Below are positions 12,939-24,220 of a stretch of DNA of 64,000 nucleotides, in pieces. The DNA is from Adineta vaga (Eukaryota > Rotifera). Position 1 is the first letter of the stretch. Every line of letters starts with the position of its first letter. The position numbers were made by a program, and so were the translations under genes. Where the stretch lies: positions 8,866,001 to 8,930,000 of the forward strand of contig CP075497.1 in NCBI GenBank assembly GCA_021613535.1, written 5' to 3'. A model generated the notes under the pieces. The model saw only the letters and a program-made list of their open reading frames with translations. It did no database searches and was not told the origin of the DNA.

Positions 12939-14391
12939 ATGGATATATTGGAATTCGCAAAAAAATTAAGTGCTGGTAAACATCATTCAGCACGCAATGA
13001 TGATGTCTTCATCGATCGACTCAATCATAGATATACGGTGACAATGATTTTAGTCTTTGCAGGAATTGTTACAACACAACAATATTTTGGTTCACCAATT
13101 ACATGTTGGGTAAGTCATTTTGAATCCTATTCAATTAATTCAAGCTTTTCCTTTAGGTACCTGCTCAATTTACAGGTGGTTATGAAAAATATGCAAACGA
13201 TATATGCTGGATAATGAATACATATTACGTTCCAATGGAACATGATATTCCACATGCTGAAACTACTCGATATGAACGTAAGTTAATGTAACACTTTTTC
13301 GGTAATTTTCTTTTTTGAATTATTTAGGAATGCTTAAATATTATCAATGGTCACCATTTATATTGATGTTTATGGCACTTTGTTTTTATTTTCCACGTAT
13401 GATTTGGCGATCATTAAATAATAAATCAGGTTTAGATATCGAAAAATTAGTCGACCATGCAATGAAACAAGAACAACAAGAAAATCCTACCGAAGAACGA
13501 GAAAAAGCAGTTGACCATATTTTTAATTCTATTCGCGTATATATCGAAAATCGTTATACATCTGCAACACCTCATCACAATCGTTCGAGAAATGTTCCTG
13601 GAAAATTCTGGTATTATATCGCATTTTGGCGTCATCGTCATTTAAGTGCTTATCTTGTTTTACTCTTTACATTCGTTAAATTACTATTTCTTGTCAATTC
13701 CTTAGTACAAGTCTTTCTATTAAATGCGTTTCTAGGTAATGAATATCATTTATTTGGTTTTGAAGTCATCAATAAATTCATGCGTGGTCTTGACTGGGGT
13801 GAATCCAAACGTTTTCCACGTGTTACATTATGTGATTTTCATATTCGAGAAGTTGGTATTGTACATCGTTATACAGTTCAATGTGTTTTACCGATAAATT
13901 TATTTAATGAAAAGATTTTTCTTGTTCTTTGGTTTTGGATTTTACTTCTAGCTGCATTCAATATAGGTGATTTTGTAGCTTGGCTCTTTCGTATGATTCG
14001 TGTTGACAATCGTTCAGCTTATGTTCGACGAAAATTAATGATGCAGAATGTCTCTCTTTTTGAATCTGATGATCAGCAAAATCGATTTGATGAAGAAAGG
14101 AATATCAAAGCTTTCGTTCGAGAATATTTACAAGAAGATGGCTGTTTTGCACTTCGATTATTAGCAAGAAATGGACAAGATATTATCGTCGGTGAAATTA
14201 TTGATAAATTATATAAATATTATTGTGAAACACATAAAAAAATTAATTCAAACAATGATCATCCTATTCAACAACATTCCAATGGTTCATCACAATATCC
14301 ATCTCGTTCAACAACACATCCAACACCTGCTCAACGATTAATATCGACGGATAAGTTAAATAATGATGATGAGGACTCTAATCTAGTATGA
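12939..14391 (+). CDS. Innexin (invertebrate gap-junction protein)
   Basis: Three exons (12939-13109, 13157-13277, 13328-14391) give 451 residues. The innexin signature appears as YYQWSPF (family YYQWVP) just after the first extracellular loop. Four membrane segments fit: near residues 32-47, after the signature (LMFMALCFYFP), around SAYLVLLFTFVKLLFLV, and FLVLWFWILLLAAF. Each extracellular loop has two Cys as in innexins (TCW...DICW in loop 1; TLCDF...VQCVLP in loop 2). The last ~60 residues are Asn/Ser/Thr/Pro-rich and probably cytosolic and disordered. Innexins form hemichannels and gap junctions in protostomes; this family is restricted to animals, which fixes the window as metazoan. A separate paralogue name cannot be given. 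Confidence 0.95.
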
Positions 14392-15440
14392 AAACACTAT
14401 TGTGATGACTTGGAATCTCTTTTCCTAATGCGATACATGTGATATCTATCTAATATTCACTAGGATAAGAACATGTAGATCAGAATTTTTGAGAATGAAT
14501 ATAATTTTTAGGTTTTATCTGTTATCGTGTGGTTTTTTTCCTTTTAAATATGATAGCGAAAATTATAAATGATTGTTAACAGATTGTTAATGTTCTTCTT
14601 CCTCTTTGAGGTATTGCTGATTATACGATTAGGAGTCATATCACTGATATATTGACATTTCAAAATATAGACGACATGAATGAAAAGATGATATATACCT
14701 TGAAAAAATACTCACGTCTAGCTTATAGCAGTTTCACATGACAATTAACCTTCATCTTCCAATGATATATTTATAAATCAATGTGCTATCTCAAGGTAAA
14801 TATGTGTTTTAAAATCAAAACAAAATTTAATAAGAATTTCATCAAATACATATATATATATACTTATAATTCGTTTTTTTTCTTGTATACGAAACAGCAA
14901 AGTAATATAACAAATACACATACACAATATTCTTTCATTCATCATTCTGCAAAGAATAAAAAAATGCAAATATAGATAACTCAAAAAAAACAAGTATTAA
15001 GTGTTTTTTTCTCTTTGGAAAAGTTTGTCGCGTTTCAAAGAACACTGGTACACATCGACTAAGATGATTAATACACGTACAATGTATAAAAAAAACGAAT
15101 ATACTGCCCAATGAATACATCGAAAGAAAGATAAAGAACATATGACCAGAAGACACGACAATGATATATAAATATATACACAAACAAATAAAATACAGTT
15201 CATTCTTCGATTCACCTAGATGGAAAAAAATGTCAAGTAAATATACAATAATGTCATTCTCACGAAACAAACAACAATTAGAAGAATATGAATAATATAG
15301 ATGATATTGCGCTACAAAATAATCACGACAGAAACAAAAAAGAAAACATGAATCACAAAAGAAAGACTAACTTGGCTGTTCATCGTCATTTATGAATGAA
15401 TTAATACTGTTCGAAGAAGTTTTTTCTTTTTGACTAGGAA
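14392..15440. other. Intergenic region between convergent innexin and zinc-finger genes
   Basis: 3' flanks of two convergent genes. AT-rich, with an AT microsatellite near 14850 and several possible AATAAA signals. Overlapping small frames (14778-15270) read as Tyr/Ile/Phe-rich random translations and are not taken as genes. Confidence 0.5.
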
Positions 15441-18312
15441 TTAAGCATGAACAGGAGATGAAACATTCGTAAGTAGATTATGTGTTGATTGTTGATGGTT
15501 TTCTTCTTCATCTTCATCAACTTCATGTTCATCATCTTCCTCATCATCTTCATCATTTAAATCTTCTTTTGTCGACATATTAACCGGCTCTTGATCATCA
15601 TCTTCATCATCATCATTATGTGAAGATTTTTTTTCATTTGTAGATTTTATTTGTAATTGAGAACGATTAATTGGTTCTAATTTAACTTTATTTGGAATAA
15701 ATATTTCATTATGTTGTTGTTGACTTGAGAGAGAATTTGAAAATAAGGGTTGTGTAACTGTCGTCGTAGTATTTGTTGAATTCAATGACGAAGATGAGGA
15801 GGGAGTGATCGAATTGTTATTAATATTTGCTGTTCGAGAACGATGACTCGAACGTAAATGAGAATACCAATCTTTCGGTATTGGAAATATTTGATTACAT
15901 AACTCACAACGATGTGGTCGAGTACCAGAATCATGAGTTTTAACATGACTATTAAAATTACCGATTGTTCGATAACTTTTCAAACACAACGGACAAGCAT
16001 ATGGTTTTTCGCCCTAGCAAGAAGAAGAAGAAGAAAGAGAAATTTTTAGATAACCATCCATTTTTTCATGAGAAGGTTATTATTTGCATGTTTATACATA
16101 TTAATTCATAATCAAAGAGGATTTCGAGGTGAAAGGTATTGTCTGTACCCTTAAAAGATTGTCTTTCACTTTCTCTTTCCAATTGATATTAAATTTCCTT
16201 TAAGATCTGACGAGAAGGATCTTATATAAACAGGGTTATTATATCAATATATATATATATATATTCCTATTGAATATCAATCTTTAACTTTTATTAATGA
16301 TTGCATGCCTTCATTTGTCCTTCTAAAGTAATAGAGGCAAAGAAATCTGAAAACTAGTCATCACGAATAGAGTTTTTTCATTCAGTATAACTAATGAGCC
16401 TTACTAAAATGTGATGAAATGTTAGATAAGGAGCAAAGGGCATTGTAATCAAAATATAATTCTTTTTTTACTTACCGTATGTATACGAACATGAATTTGA
16501 AGATCACCTGAATTGGTAAAACGTTTTTCACAATAAGTACTAAATGCGAAGAGAAAAAATAAGAATGGATTATTATTATTATTGTAAAAAAGAACAAAAG
16601 ATATTCTTACCATGGATATGGTTTATCATTCGTATGACGTCGTACATGAATTTGAATATTAGTAACTATTTTTTCACATAAACCACATTGATATTTTTTT
16701 AAATTACCCAATTGTTTTGCCATGAACACTTGCTTTTGACCTGTTTGATTGATTGCTGTAATTGTTAAACCTTCTGCTGTTGGTGTTGTTGATATTGATG
16801 TGGGTAAATTCTTATTAACATTTGGAATATTTGCATTATTTTGTCGATTAGCAACACTTGAAGTTGTATTGGAACTATCCGTGCTTGCCCCACCCATTGA
16901 ATATTCATCATCATCATCAACATCATCAAATGAAGGTGATGGTATTGTTGACGATAGAATATTATTTGTTGTTGTAACTTCTAATGTCGATGGATGTTTT
17001 CGACGTCCTCCTCCACGTGTTTTTATTGGATCTTAAGATGGAGACAAAAAGAAAAAAGAAACACATCAAGATAAATATTTAAGAAAAAGAAAATCAAAAA
17101 AAAAAGATTTCGTCACAGCAAACATGCTGTGATATATTTAGGCATTATCGAAAACTCATGCATTCTTACCTTAAACTATTTCAATTTAAGAAATGAAAGA
17201 TATTTAAAAACTAAAGAAAATAGAATGGAAGAAAACGCATAACTTACGATGATCAATTGTACCATTTGAAAGATTTAATGTATTATTGCCAATATCTGAA
17301 AGAGCTTCTGTTCCCTAGAAAATAACATCTTGATTAGTTTCATTATTATTCAACGATTTATGACACTTACAGATCGTAGAGAAACAGCAATACGTTCAAT
17401 ATGATTGCCTTTCACCGAGTTGAGTGATCGACTGTTCGACGAGGGAAAATTATTGGTTAAAGTTTTGGAATTTGAAGAAAATGGTATATCAGTAAGAATA
17501 TTAGGTTTTAAAAGATTAACATAATTGTACGATTCATTATTCGATAGATTTTGATCTTTTGTTAAACGTTTAAATTTTTTCTTTGGATTCGCTTTTTCAG
17601 GTTCAGATATATGATATGGTTTTCGTCTCGGACTTGTTCGTTTTTTTGGTAGAGTTGTTTGTGTTTCTTGTAATTCATCATCACTAATACCATCTTCTTC
17701 CGTATCTTCCTCTTCTTCACCAGCATGACGATTGGACGAATGAATTTTAACAATTAATTGAACACCACCTGTTGGTTTTTTCATACTATGATTATTGTTA
17801 TTCGTCTGATCAATATGTTTTGGTGCACCTTTACGTTTCGATTGTCGTTTTGGTAGAACAGCTTTATCTTCATTTTGTTCGATGATTTCGGAAGTTTTCT
17901 CTTGTTGATTTCCATTGGATAATTTTTCTGAAGAAGTTTTCAGTTGTTGATTCAATTGATAATGAACAATATGGGATGTTTTACGAAATTTTGATCGTAA
18001 ACTTTTCTGTGTTTGTTGAAATGTTCGAAAAGCTGTATCAAGTTTATTCAATGCTGCAGCACATGTACCACAAACAACTTGTGAATAAGGATCGGTAGAA
18101 TTATTTCCATTGATCGTTGTTTCATTTTCAGGTAATCGAATACATAAATATCGAACAATAAGATCCCGATAACGATATGGTCGACGTTTATATATATTGT
18201 AGATTCGATGATTATTTTGTGAACACCATAATTTATGATGAGAAGTTGATGAATCTTTTAGACGTGTATAACAAAGACGACATCGATCTTTTATATTCGT
18301 CCCAGTGGTCAT
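15441..18312 (-). CDS. ZAD-type C2H2 zinc-finger protein
   Basis: Five exons (17371-18312, 17248-17314, 16611-17031, 16476-16539, 15441-16013) encode 688 residues. The N-terminus holds a zinc-finger-associated-type domain: CRLC near residue 11 and VCGTC about residue 80, followed by LDTAFRTFQQTQKSLRSKF. A basic, Lys/Arg-rich linker has RKPYH and an RGGGRRKH patch. Four C2H2 fingers follow: CGLC...HVRRH; CTYC...HVRIH (its first Cys is rebuilt across the exon junction 16611/16539); CPLC...HVKTH; CELC...HLRSSH, a longer H spacing. The tail is very acidic (Asp/Glu runs). Family knowledge: ZAD mediates dimerisation and the fingers bind DNA. ZAD expansion is best known in insects but ZNF276 carries one in vertebrates, so a rotifer copy is credible. 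The target is unknown. Confidence 0.9.
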
Positions 18313-21300
18313 TTCTAGAAAAGAGAAACATTACAATAGACACGTTTTACTTCTACAATGTGCACATATCTAATTCGTAATATAATTTGATTAATCTAAT
18401 AAATGTACCTGTAACGTGAATACAAAAAAAAAAGAAAGAACGATAAATTGCTAAGAATCATTTCTATTCTCATTATTTCATGTGTTACGATTTCTTAGCT
18501 AGATTTTGTCCGTTTAACTGTAGTCATAAAAGATGTTGACGATCTCCTCTGTTCACTTATATGCGCACAATCGACATATAAATCTTTCTAACTCTTTCGG
18601 AGAACTATGCTGTGAGAAATATACGTATAGAGATAGGAAACAATATTCATTGGAAACCGAGGGTGGGAAGATGTAGAAAAGCGAGGAGAAAATGTCGTCG
18701 AACTTTCTTTTTACTCGGGTATGAACATATTTTTTTATGCGTGCTATAACTATCACCAGGAGAGATGGAGAGAGAACGGGAAGAGAAGTAGGTTGTTTGC
18801 TCGTTCATTTTTCTTTCGTTGAATCTGATGATGATGATGATGATGATGATGTTCAGAACAGTTCTTCTTTTTTTCCTTCTCGGTGTTTTTCTCTCTCTCT
18901 CTCTCACATACACGCATAACACACAGAAAGAGAATAGACAGGCACTTTTTTGAAGGACGACAAGACAGGCTTCGTAGTACCACGGTCAGGATTGAACAGC
19001 GCAATAGTAATGTTCCCTGTTTTGTTCTTCATCATCATCATCATCATCTTCTTCTTCTTTTTCTTCTTGAAAAACTCCTCCTCTTCGTTCTTCTGTTCCG
19101 TTTTATCCTTCTCGTTTTTTTTTCTATCCATCATGTTCACAATTGCGTGTATAATACTTCTATATGCATATTTCTAAGGTTCTTTTTTTCCCTCTTCTCT
19201 TCGTTCGATTTTCTCTATCTCACTCATTGCTGTTAGTTGATGAAAAGAAGAAAAAAAAAGAAGGAAAAATAGAATAGAAACAAAAAATATAGTTGTATAA
19301 TATTATATGAATAGATTTTTTTTTCTGGACATTCTTCGCTTTTCTGTATTCATCGATTGTGTGTTCAAACGAGAAGAAAAAAAAGAAGGAGAGGAAAACC
19401 TGAATCCTAATGAATATTCTTTGTACTCCTCGTCTCCAACATTCTTCCTTTTATTCAGAACAAAAAAACGTTCAATATAAGCAACACACATAGAAAGATG
19501 ACAAAAAGCAAGAAAAAAGGCAAATACACGCACACAACACCATCACGGAAATGATGTATTGCACAGAAGGAGAAAATAGAGTTCTGTGTGTGTGCGTACA
19601 ACAAGAAGAAAAAAAAAGAAAAAAAGTAGCGGAAAAAGAAAAAATCTAACACACACTGACTGATCCAATAGTAATGGAAGAGTAAAAGCTGCATCTAACT
19701 ATTCTCGCTTGATTTGAGATGAAAAAAATCTATTATTTGCTGAAAAATATTTCAATCGAAGATATTTGTTATTCAGTTAGTTTTCTGAAACTAACTTAAA
19801 ATGTACAATGAAAGAATGTAATAATAATTTAAATAAAATAGATGCAATTTCTATAATACGTAAAAAGAAGAATTTTCTATTCTATTCGATGTATAAATGA
19901 ATAAAATTTACAAATACTCACAGAAAACCCAGAATAATTAATTTTGCATATTGGCTCGTTCATTGCTCTGTCAAGGTAACAAGAAAGACTATAGACAATA
20001 AAACTCTAGACTGTTGCTGCTATTGCTTGTTCTATGCCGCCATCTTTTTTCACTGTCTATTTATTCAGCTCCTCATTTTACATACACTATCATCCACCTC
20101 TATGCATACTCACATGTTATTACAGCTTTCTTGTTACGAAAGATGACTTAGTTCTGTCCCGATTTCACACAGTAAGAGAATCTTTATCTACATCACAAAC
20201 GACGTTGTCGTCAATGTACGTTTTTTTTTCATTGTTGTTGTTCTCCCTCTTCCTCTCTCTCTCTCTCTCTGTGTCTCTGTCTCTCCTTCTCTGTCTTTAT
20301 GTTGATTCCTACCTTCTTCGATTCGTACAAGAGAGAAGAAGAAATACAGAAAGTCAACGCGGCGCGTGGATAAACTTTTTTATACTCTCGAAGTATGTAT
20401 GTGTATGTTCTTCCTCTTACGAGTACACATTTCTTTCTTTACATATTATCAATTTTCCCCTTCTTTACTTCACTTTGGAACAGACAAATGAAAGTAAAAA
20501 AAGAATGCATTGAATACATACGTCGTTTCAAGGACGATGAGGCCAAGCGTCACCAAGAATCATCGACGACATTTTGCTTTTTCTCTCTTTTCTTTTTTCT
20601 ATCTGTCTATCTTTTTCGCTCTTTCTTCTTTCAATGTATGATTCGATTCTAGTTTCCTCTTCTTCTTCTTCTCCTCTCAATTGTCCAAACAGCAGCAACA
20701 GCAGGTTTTCGTCCCTTCACTACTATATATATATATTATATCGTCCCTCTTTTTGTACATTACACCCAATCTATACAAGACGATGCCTGTTCTTTCTTGC
20801 TCTTCCTTTTTCCCTTTTTCTCTCGATTTTTTTTCAAAAAAGCCAATATTAACTGACTGCTTCTTTCTATGGGACTTTTTTGTATGTGTATGTTTCTTTG
20901 TTTCGACTGCTGCTGCTGCTGTTGCTTCTATAGCCTTCTTGTTCCGATTACAATATGTATGTATAGATGTATGTATGAAAAAAAGAACGAAAAGAGAAGT
21001 ACATAACGATGAAAAACGAAGCAAAAAAAAGAAAAGAAATTGAGAATAGCACTTTTATAATGATTATAGTTATGATTATTATTATTATTGCTGTTGTTGT
21101 TAACTAAATACAAAATGATGATGTTGATCATGGTATTTCAGATTAATATATAAACTGAAATTATTGTTTGACAACTAGATTGATATTTATCTGTTAAAAA
21201 ATTTTATCGGATAGATAACGAATAAGAACAAACTTCACTAATAATCATATATTTATAATTTTTGTCGATTGCATTGCGAACTGTACTGAGAATTTTCACA

Positions 21301-21686
21301 TTTGATCAAATCTCAAGTGAAAATGAAAGTGTCACATATTTTGTCGTCATTATTTAGAAAGCATACAAAAGAATCATCACATTTGAAAGAACCTATTTCT
21401 GTGCTAAATAATCAATATGAGAGAATATATACATGGAAAGAATAAATATAATCAATTGCTGTCTGTATTAAGTCAATGATATGTTCACTAAGAGAAAATT
21501 TCAAATTTCTTGTCTTTCGTTTGTATACAAATAATTTTTATGAAATCGTTGGGAACAAAATAAAAATCATCTGTTTTTCATATACAGCTTGTTTAATACA
21601 AAAAAAAATAAAAGCTAGATTAAATCTTACTAATCCTACATAGACACGTAAAGATCATTGAGAAACCACACAGAAAAATCACTTGT
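18313..21686. other. 3.4-kb gene-free, pyrimidine-rich region with microsatellites
   Basis: No gene recognised. From about 18800 to 21000 the plus strand is strikingly rich in C/T tracts (for example CT repeats at about 18890-18904 and 20250-20290). It also carries a GAT repeat at about 18826-18850 and a TCATCATC tract near 19029. All open frames are low-complexity Phe/Leu/Ser translations of these tracts. It lies upstream of the zinc-finger gene and downstream of the SDR gene, so it may contain the zinc-finger promoter and a long 5'UTR. Confidence 0.55.
18826..18850. repeat. GAT trinucleotide microsatellite
   Basis: About eight tandem GAT units in non-coding DNA. Confidence 0.8.
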
Positions 21687-23187
21687 CTATGCAGTTTGTT
21701 TACCACCAGTTACTAAAAAGAAATAGTAGTTAAGAAAAAGAAGAAAATATTACAAGTACATTTACCAGCAAGAATTTCACTAAAAGAATCAAATTAATTG
21801 TAATCATATCGAAAAAGATGAGATTGATAACTTACCCGGATACGTAAGATGAATCGGCTGCTGAAGCTAAGAAAACAAAGGCAGGTGCTAATTCTCTTGG
21901 TTGTGCTGGTCGTTTAATTGGATAATTTGAACCGAATTGTGCATTTTTTTCTTTCTTAAATGAAGCAATAACTAACGGTGTCCAAACAGGTCCAGGCTAA
22001 ATGAAAACACATTCTATCAACGAGGAAACTCGAAATTAAATTTCAATATTTACCGCAACACAGTTTACTCGAATACCTTTCTCTAAAAGTTTGTCCGCTA
22101 AACCTTTTGTAAAACCAACAATCGCAGCTTTTGTTGTTGCATAATCTAAGATTTCAGCTGATGGATCATAACTAAATTTGCAAACATAATTTAATACAAA
22201 TGAAAATCATTTTTGAGAGAACTTTACGCTTGAATTGAACCAACATTAATAATTGATCCACCTTTAGGAATATGTGGAACTGCATATCGAACCAAATCAA
22301 ACACTGACAAAAAGAACCATTATAGAAGATCTAATCTTCTTTTCGTTTTTCATTTATAAACTTACTGGAAATAATATTTGTTTTAAATGTATATTCCACT
22401 CGTTTATGATCAAGTTCTGCAATATCATCCTAGTTAAAATTATATTTTCAAGATAGTATTCTATTTTCTTGCAATGAAATTAACTGACCACTTGTTTTCC
22501 TTGATAAGCAGCATTATTAACTAAGATATCAATTCGTTTATATTTTGAAACAGCTGTATCAATAATACGTCTGCATTGTTCTTCCTAAAGTTCCTTTTTC
22601 TCTTGTATTTTTTACTTTTCAAACTCAAAACTTACGTTACTAATATCGCCAGGCTAAAACGTAAAAAGAAACAGACTGTTTATTAAACGAATATTCTTTT
22701 TATTGTCAATATCAATAGTTATATCAAGAGTAAACTCATATGTATGAGAAACTTACCACTAAAGTACATTCTCGACCTTCTTGTTCTATAACTTTCTGAA
22801 TTTCTTGTGCATCTTGATGTTCATCTAAATATGAAATGATAATTGTTGCACCTTCGCGTGCAAATGCTAAAGCAACAGCTCGGCCAATACCAGAATCACC
22901 ACCTCAAAAAAAGAATACATAAGGTTCTTTTTTCTATCGGATTCGATTCTCTTACCAGTAATCACAGCAACTTTATCTTGAAGTTTACCCGAACCTTTAT
23001 AACTATCAACACCATAATCTGGAATAGGATCCATTTTAAATTCAAAACCAGGTGAGTCTTGCTCTTGTGGTTTAAATTTTGGCTGAGGACCAGCCTATAT
23101 ATATATACATAGCTAGTAACATCAATATTCACTATTATTATCAAGCTTTACCTTCATTGGATCACCATGAAGATCGTATTTCGACAT
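21687..23187 (-). CDS. Short-chain dehydrogenase/reductase of GSP39/YghA type
   Basis: Start ATG at 23187 ([12 protein letters not shown]), stop TAG at 21687; about eight short introns; roughly 295 residues. An N-terminal extension contains [18 protein letters not shown], the hallmark of the bacterial general-stress-protein-39/YghA group and plant seed 'glucose and ribitol dehydrogenase' homologues. The Rossmann nucleotide site is TGGDSGIG. NNAA follows, then the active-site Ser in GSIQAY and the YxxxK pair in DYATTK, so the catalytic tetrad is intact. The C-terminus ends [14 protein letters not shown] as in bacterial members. Predicted NAD(P)-dependent oxidoreductase of the cytosol; substrate unknown. 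This subfamily is mainly bacterial, so old horizontal transfer followed by intron gain is a reasonable inference. A perfect TATA box and palindromes precede it. Confidence 0.9.
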
Positions 23188-23256
23188 GTTAAAAAGAACC
23201 TATTCACTGTAGTTAGAATTCTGGAAAATGAAACGGAATAGTGCAAACGCAGTGCA

Positions 23257-23266
23257 CTTTTATATA
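23257..23266 (-). promoter_or_regulatory. TATA box of the SDR gene
   Basis: TATATAAAAG on the minus strand, about 70-80 bases upstream of the SDR start codon. It matches the eukaryotic TATA consensus almost perfectly, which few genes in the window do, and suggests a focused, possibly inducible promoter. Confidence 0.6.
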
Positions 23267-23274
23267 ACGTCGAA

Positions 23275-23300
23275 GAGTCGACTCGTGTAGTCTACACGTG
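23275..23300. promoter_or_regulatory. Cluster of palindromes upstream of the SDR TATA box
   Basis: Immediately upstream of the TATA box are GAGTCGACTC (23275-23284), the inverted repeat CGTGTAG-t-CTACACG (23284-23298) and an overlapping CACGTG E-box (23295-23300). Dyad-symmetric sites at this position are typical of dimeric transcription-factor binding. Which factor is unknown. Confidence 0.45.
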
Positions 23301-23541
23301 AGAAGAATATTGTAGCGACAATTATTCAAACGCAAGATATGATTGGCTTTTATGACTAATCAATGAAAATCTATTGAACGAGTGTAGTGTTTTAGACGTT
23401 TGTTCGTCAGTTAGTCGATTTCTTGCACCATCATAGTGTAATATATAACATTCCAATCTGCCTATTGCATACATATATATAATAGTCGCATTCGATTGAT
23501 TCTCTTTGTCATAATTTCTGATATTAATAACTTCTTTCAGA

Positions 23542-24081
23542 ATGGCCAATTATCAACTTTATCGTAATACAACATTAGGTGTGACATTACAAGATACACT
23601 AGAAGAAATGATTTCGGTTAATAACTAAGAATTACCTTTTGTTCAGACGTACATGCTTATTTTTCTTTTATGTAGCAAGGTCAATTGACTGAACAAGCAG
23701 CTGGAAAAGTTCTAAGTGAATTTGATCGTTCTATTAATTTAGCACTTGACAAACGAATTAATAAAAAAGTTAATTTTTCGGTAAAAACCGACAACTATGA
23801 TGATGAAATAAATATAATTGTGTTTTTTCCCTTTCTCTTTTTATTCTTTTAGGGAAAATTAAGCACCTATCGTTTTTGTGACAATGTTTGGACACTTGTA
23901 TTGAAAGATTTTGTTGTTAAAGAAGGTAATCAAGGTCAACATAATACAACTCCAACGTCTCAAATACCTCGTGTCGATAAAGTTAAAATCGTTGCATGTG
24001 ATGGCAAAGGTAATTGAACATTTTTGCATTCGAAAAAGAAATTTATTTTTATTTGTTGTTATAGGTGCTGGACAAACTTAA
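23542..24081 (+). CDS. GTF2A2: TFIIA small (gamma) subunit
   Basis: Four exons (23542-23616, 23676-23780, 23853-24009, 24065-24081) encode 117 residues, close to the 109 of human TFIIA-gamma. The N-terminal four-helix part reads [20 protein letters not shown]. The beta-barrel part contains [19 protein letters not shown] and ends [17 protein letters not shown]; both blocks are diagnostic. Role (established for the family): with TFIIA-alpha/beta it stabilises TBP on the TATA box during RNA polymerase II initiation. An insertion of about ten residues ([13 protein letters not shown]) before the last strand is specific to this protein. The next gene starts only 139 bases after the stop on the same strand. 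Confidence 0.96.
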
Positions 24082-24187
24082 AACAATCTCTTTGAAATCT
24101 TTTTTGATGTATACTTGATGTTTTTTTGTATATGAATATTCATCGAAATTTTTCTTTTCTCTTTTGGGATATCTATATATGTATGAA

Positions 24188-24220
24188 GCAAATAAAGAAT
24201 TCGATTTTGTCATCTTTCAG
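24188..24220 (+). promoter_or_regulatory. Candidate operon junction: AATAAA plus trans-splice-type acceptor
   Basis: Between the TFIIA-gamma stop and the next ATG there is an AATAAA near 24190, then a T-rich tract and tttcag whose AG is directly followed by the ATG at 24221. This is the layout of spliced-leader operon junctions. Bdelloids are known to use spliced-leader trans-splicing; use at this site is inference. Confidence 0.45.

Larger units (their letters stand above)
23188..23541. promoter_or_regulatory. Bidirectional promoter region, SDR / TFIIA-gamma
   Basis: Only 354 bases separate the two divergent start codons. The SDR side has the TATA box and palindromes. On the TFIIA side an acceptor-like ttctttcag ends at 23540, one base before the ATG. 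Confidence 0.6.

Noticed and set aside
18647-21131. Many overlapping open frames of 60-159 codons on both strands
   Set aside because: They are translations of CT/GA tracts and T-rich DNA (runs of Phe, Leu, Ser, Lys, Arg) with no motifs, and they overlap each other in several frames.
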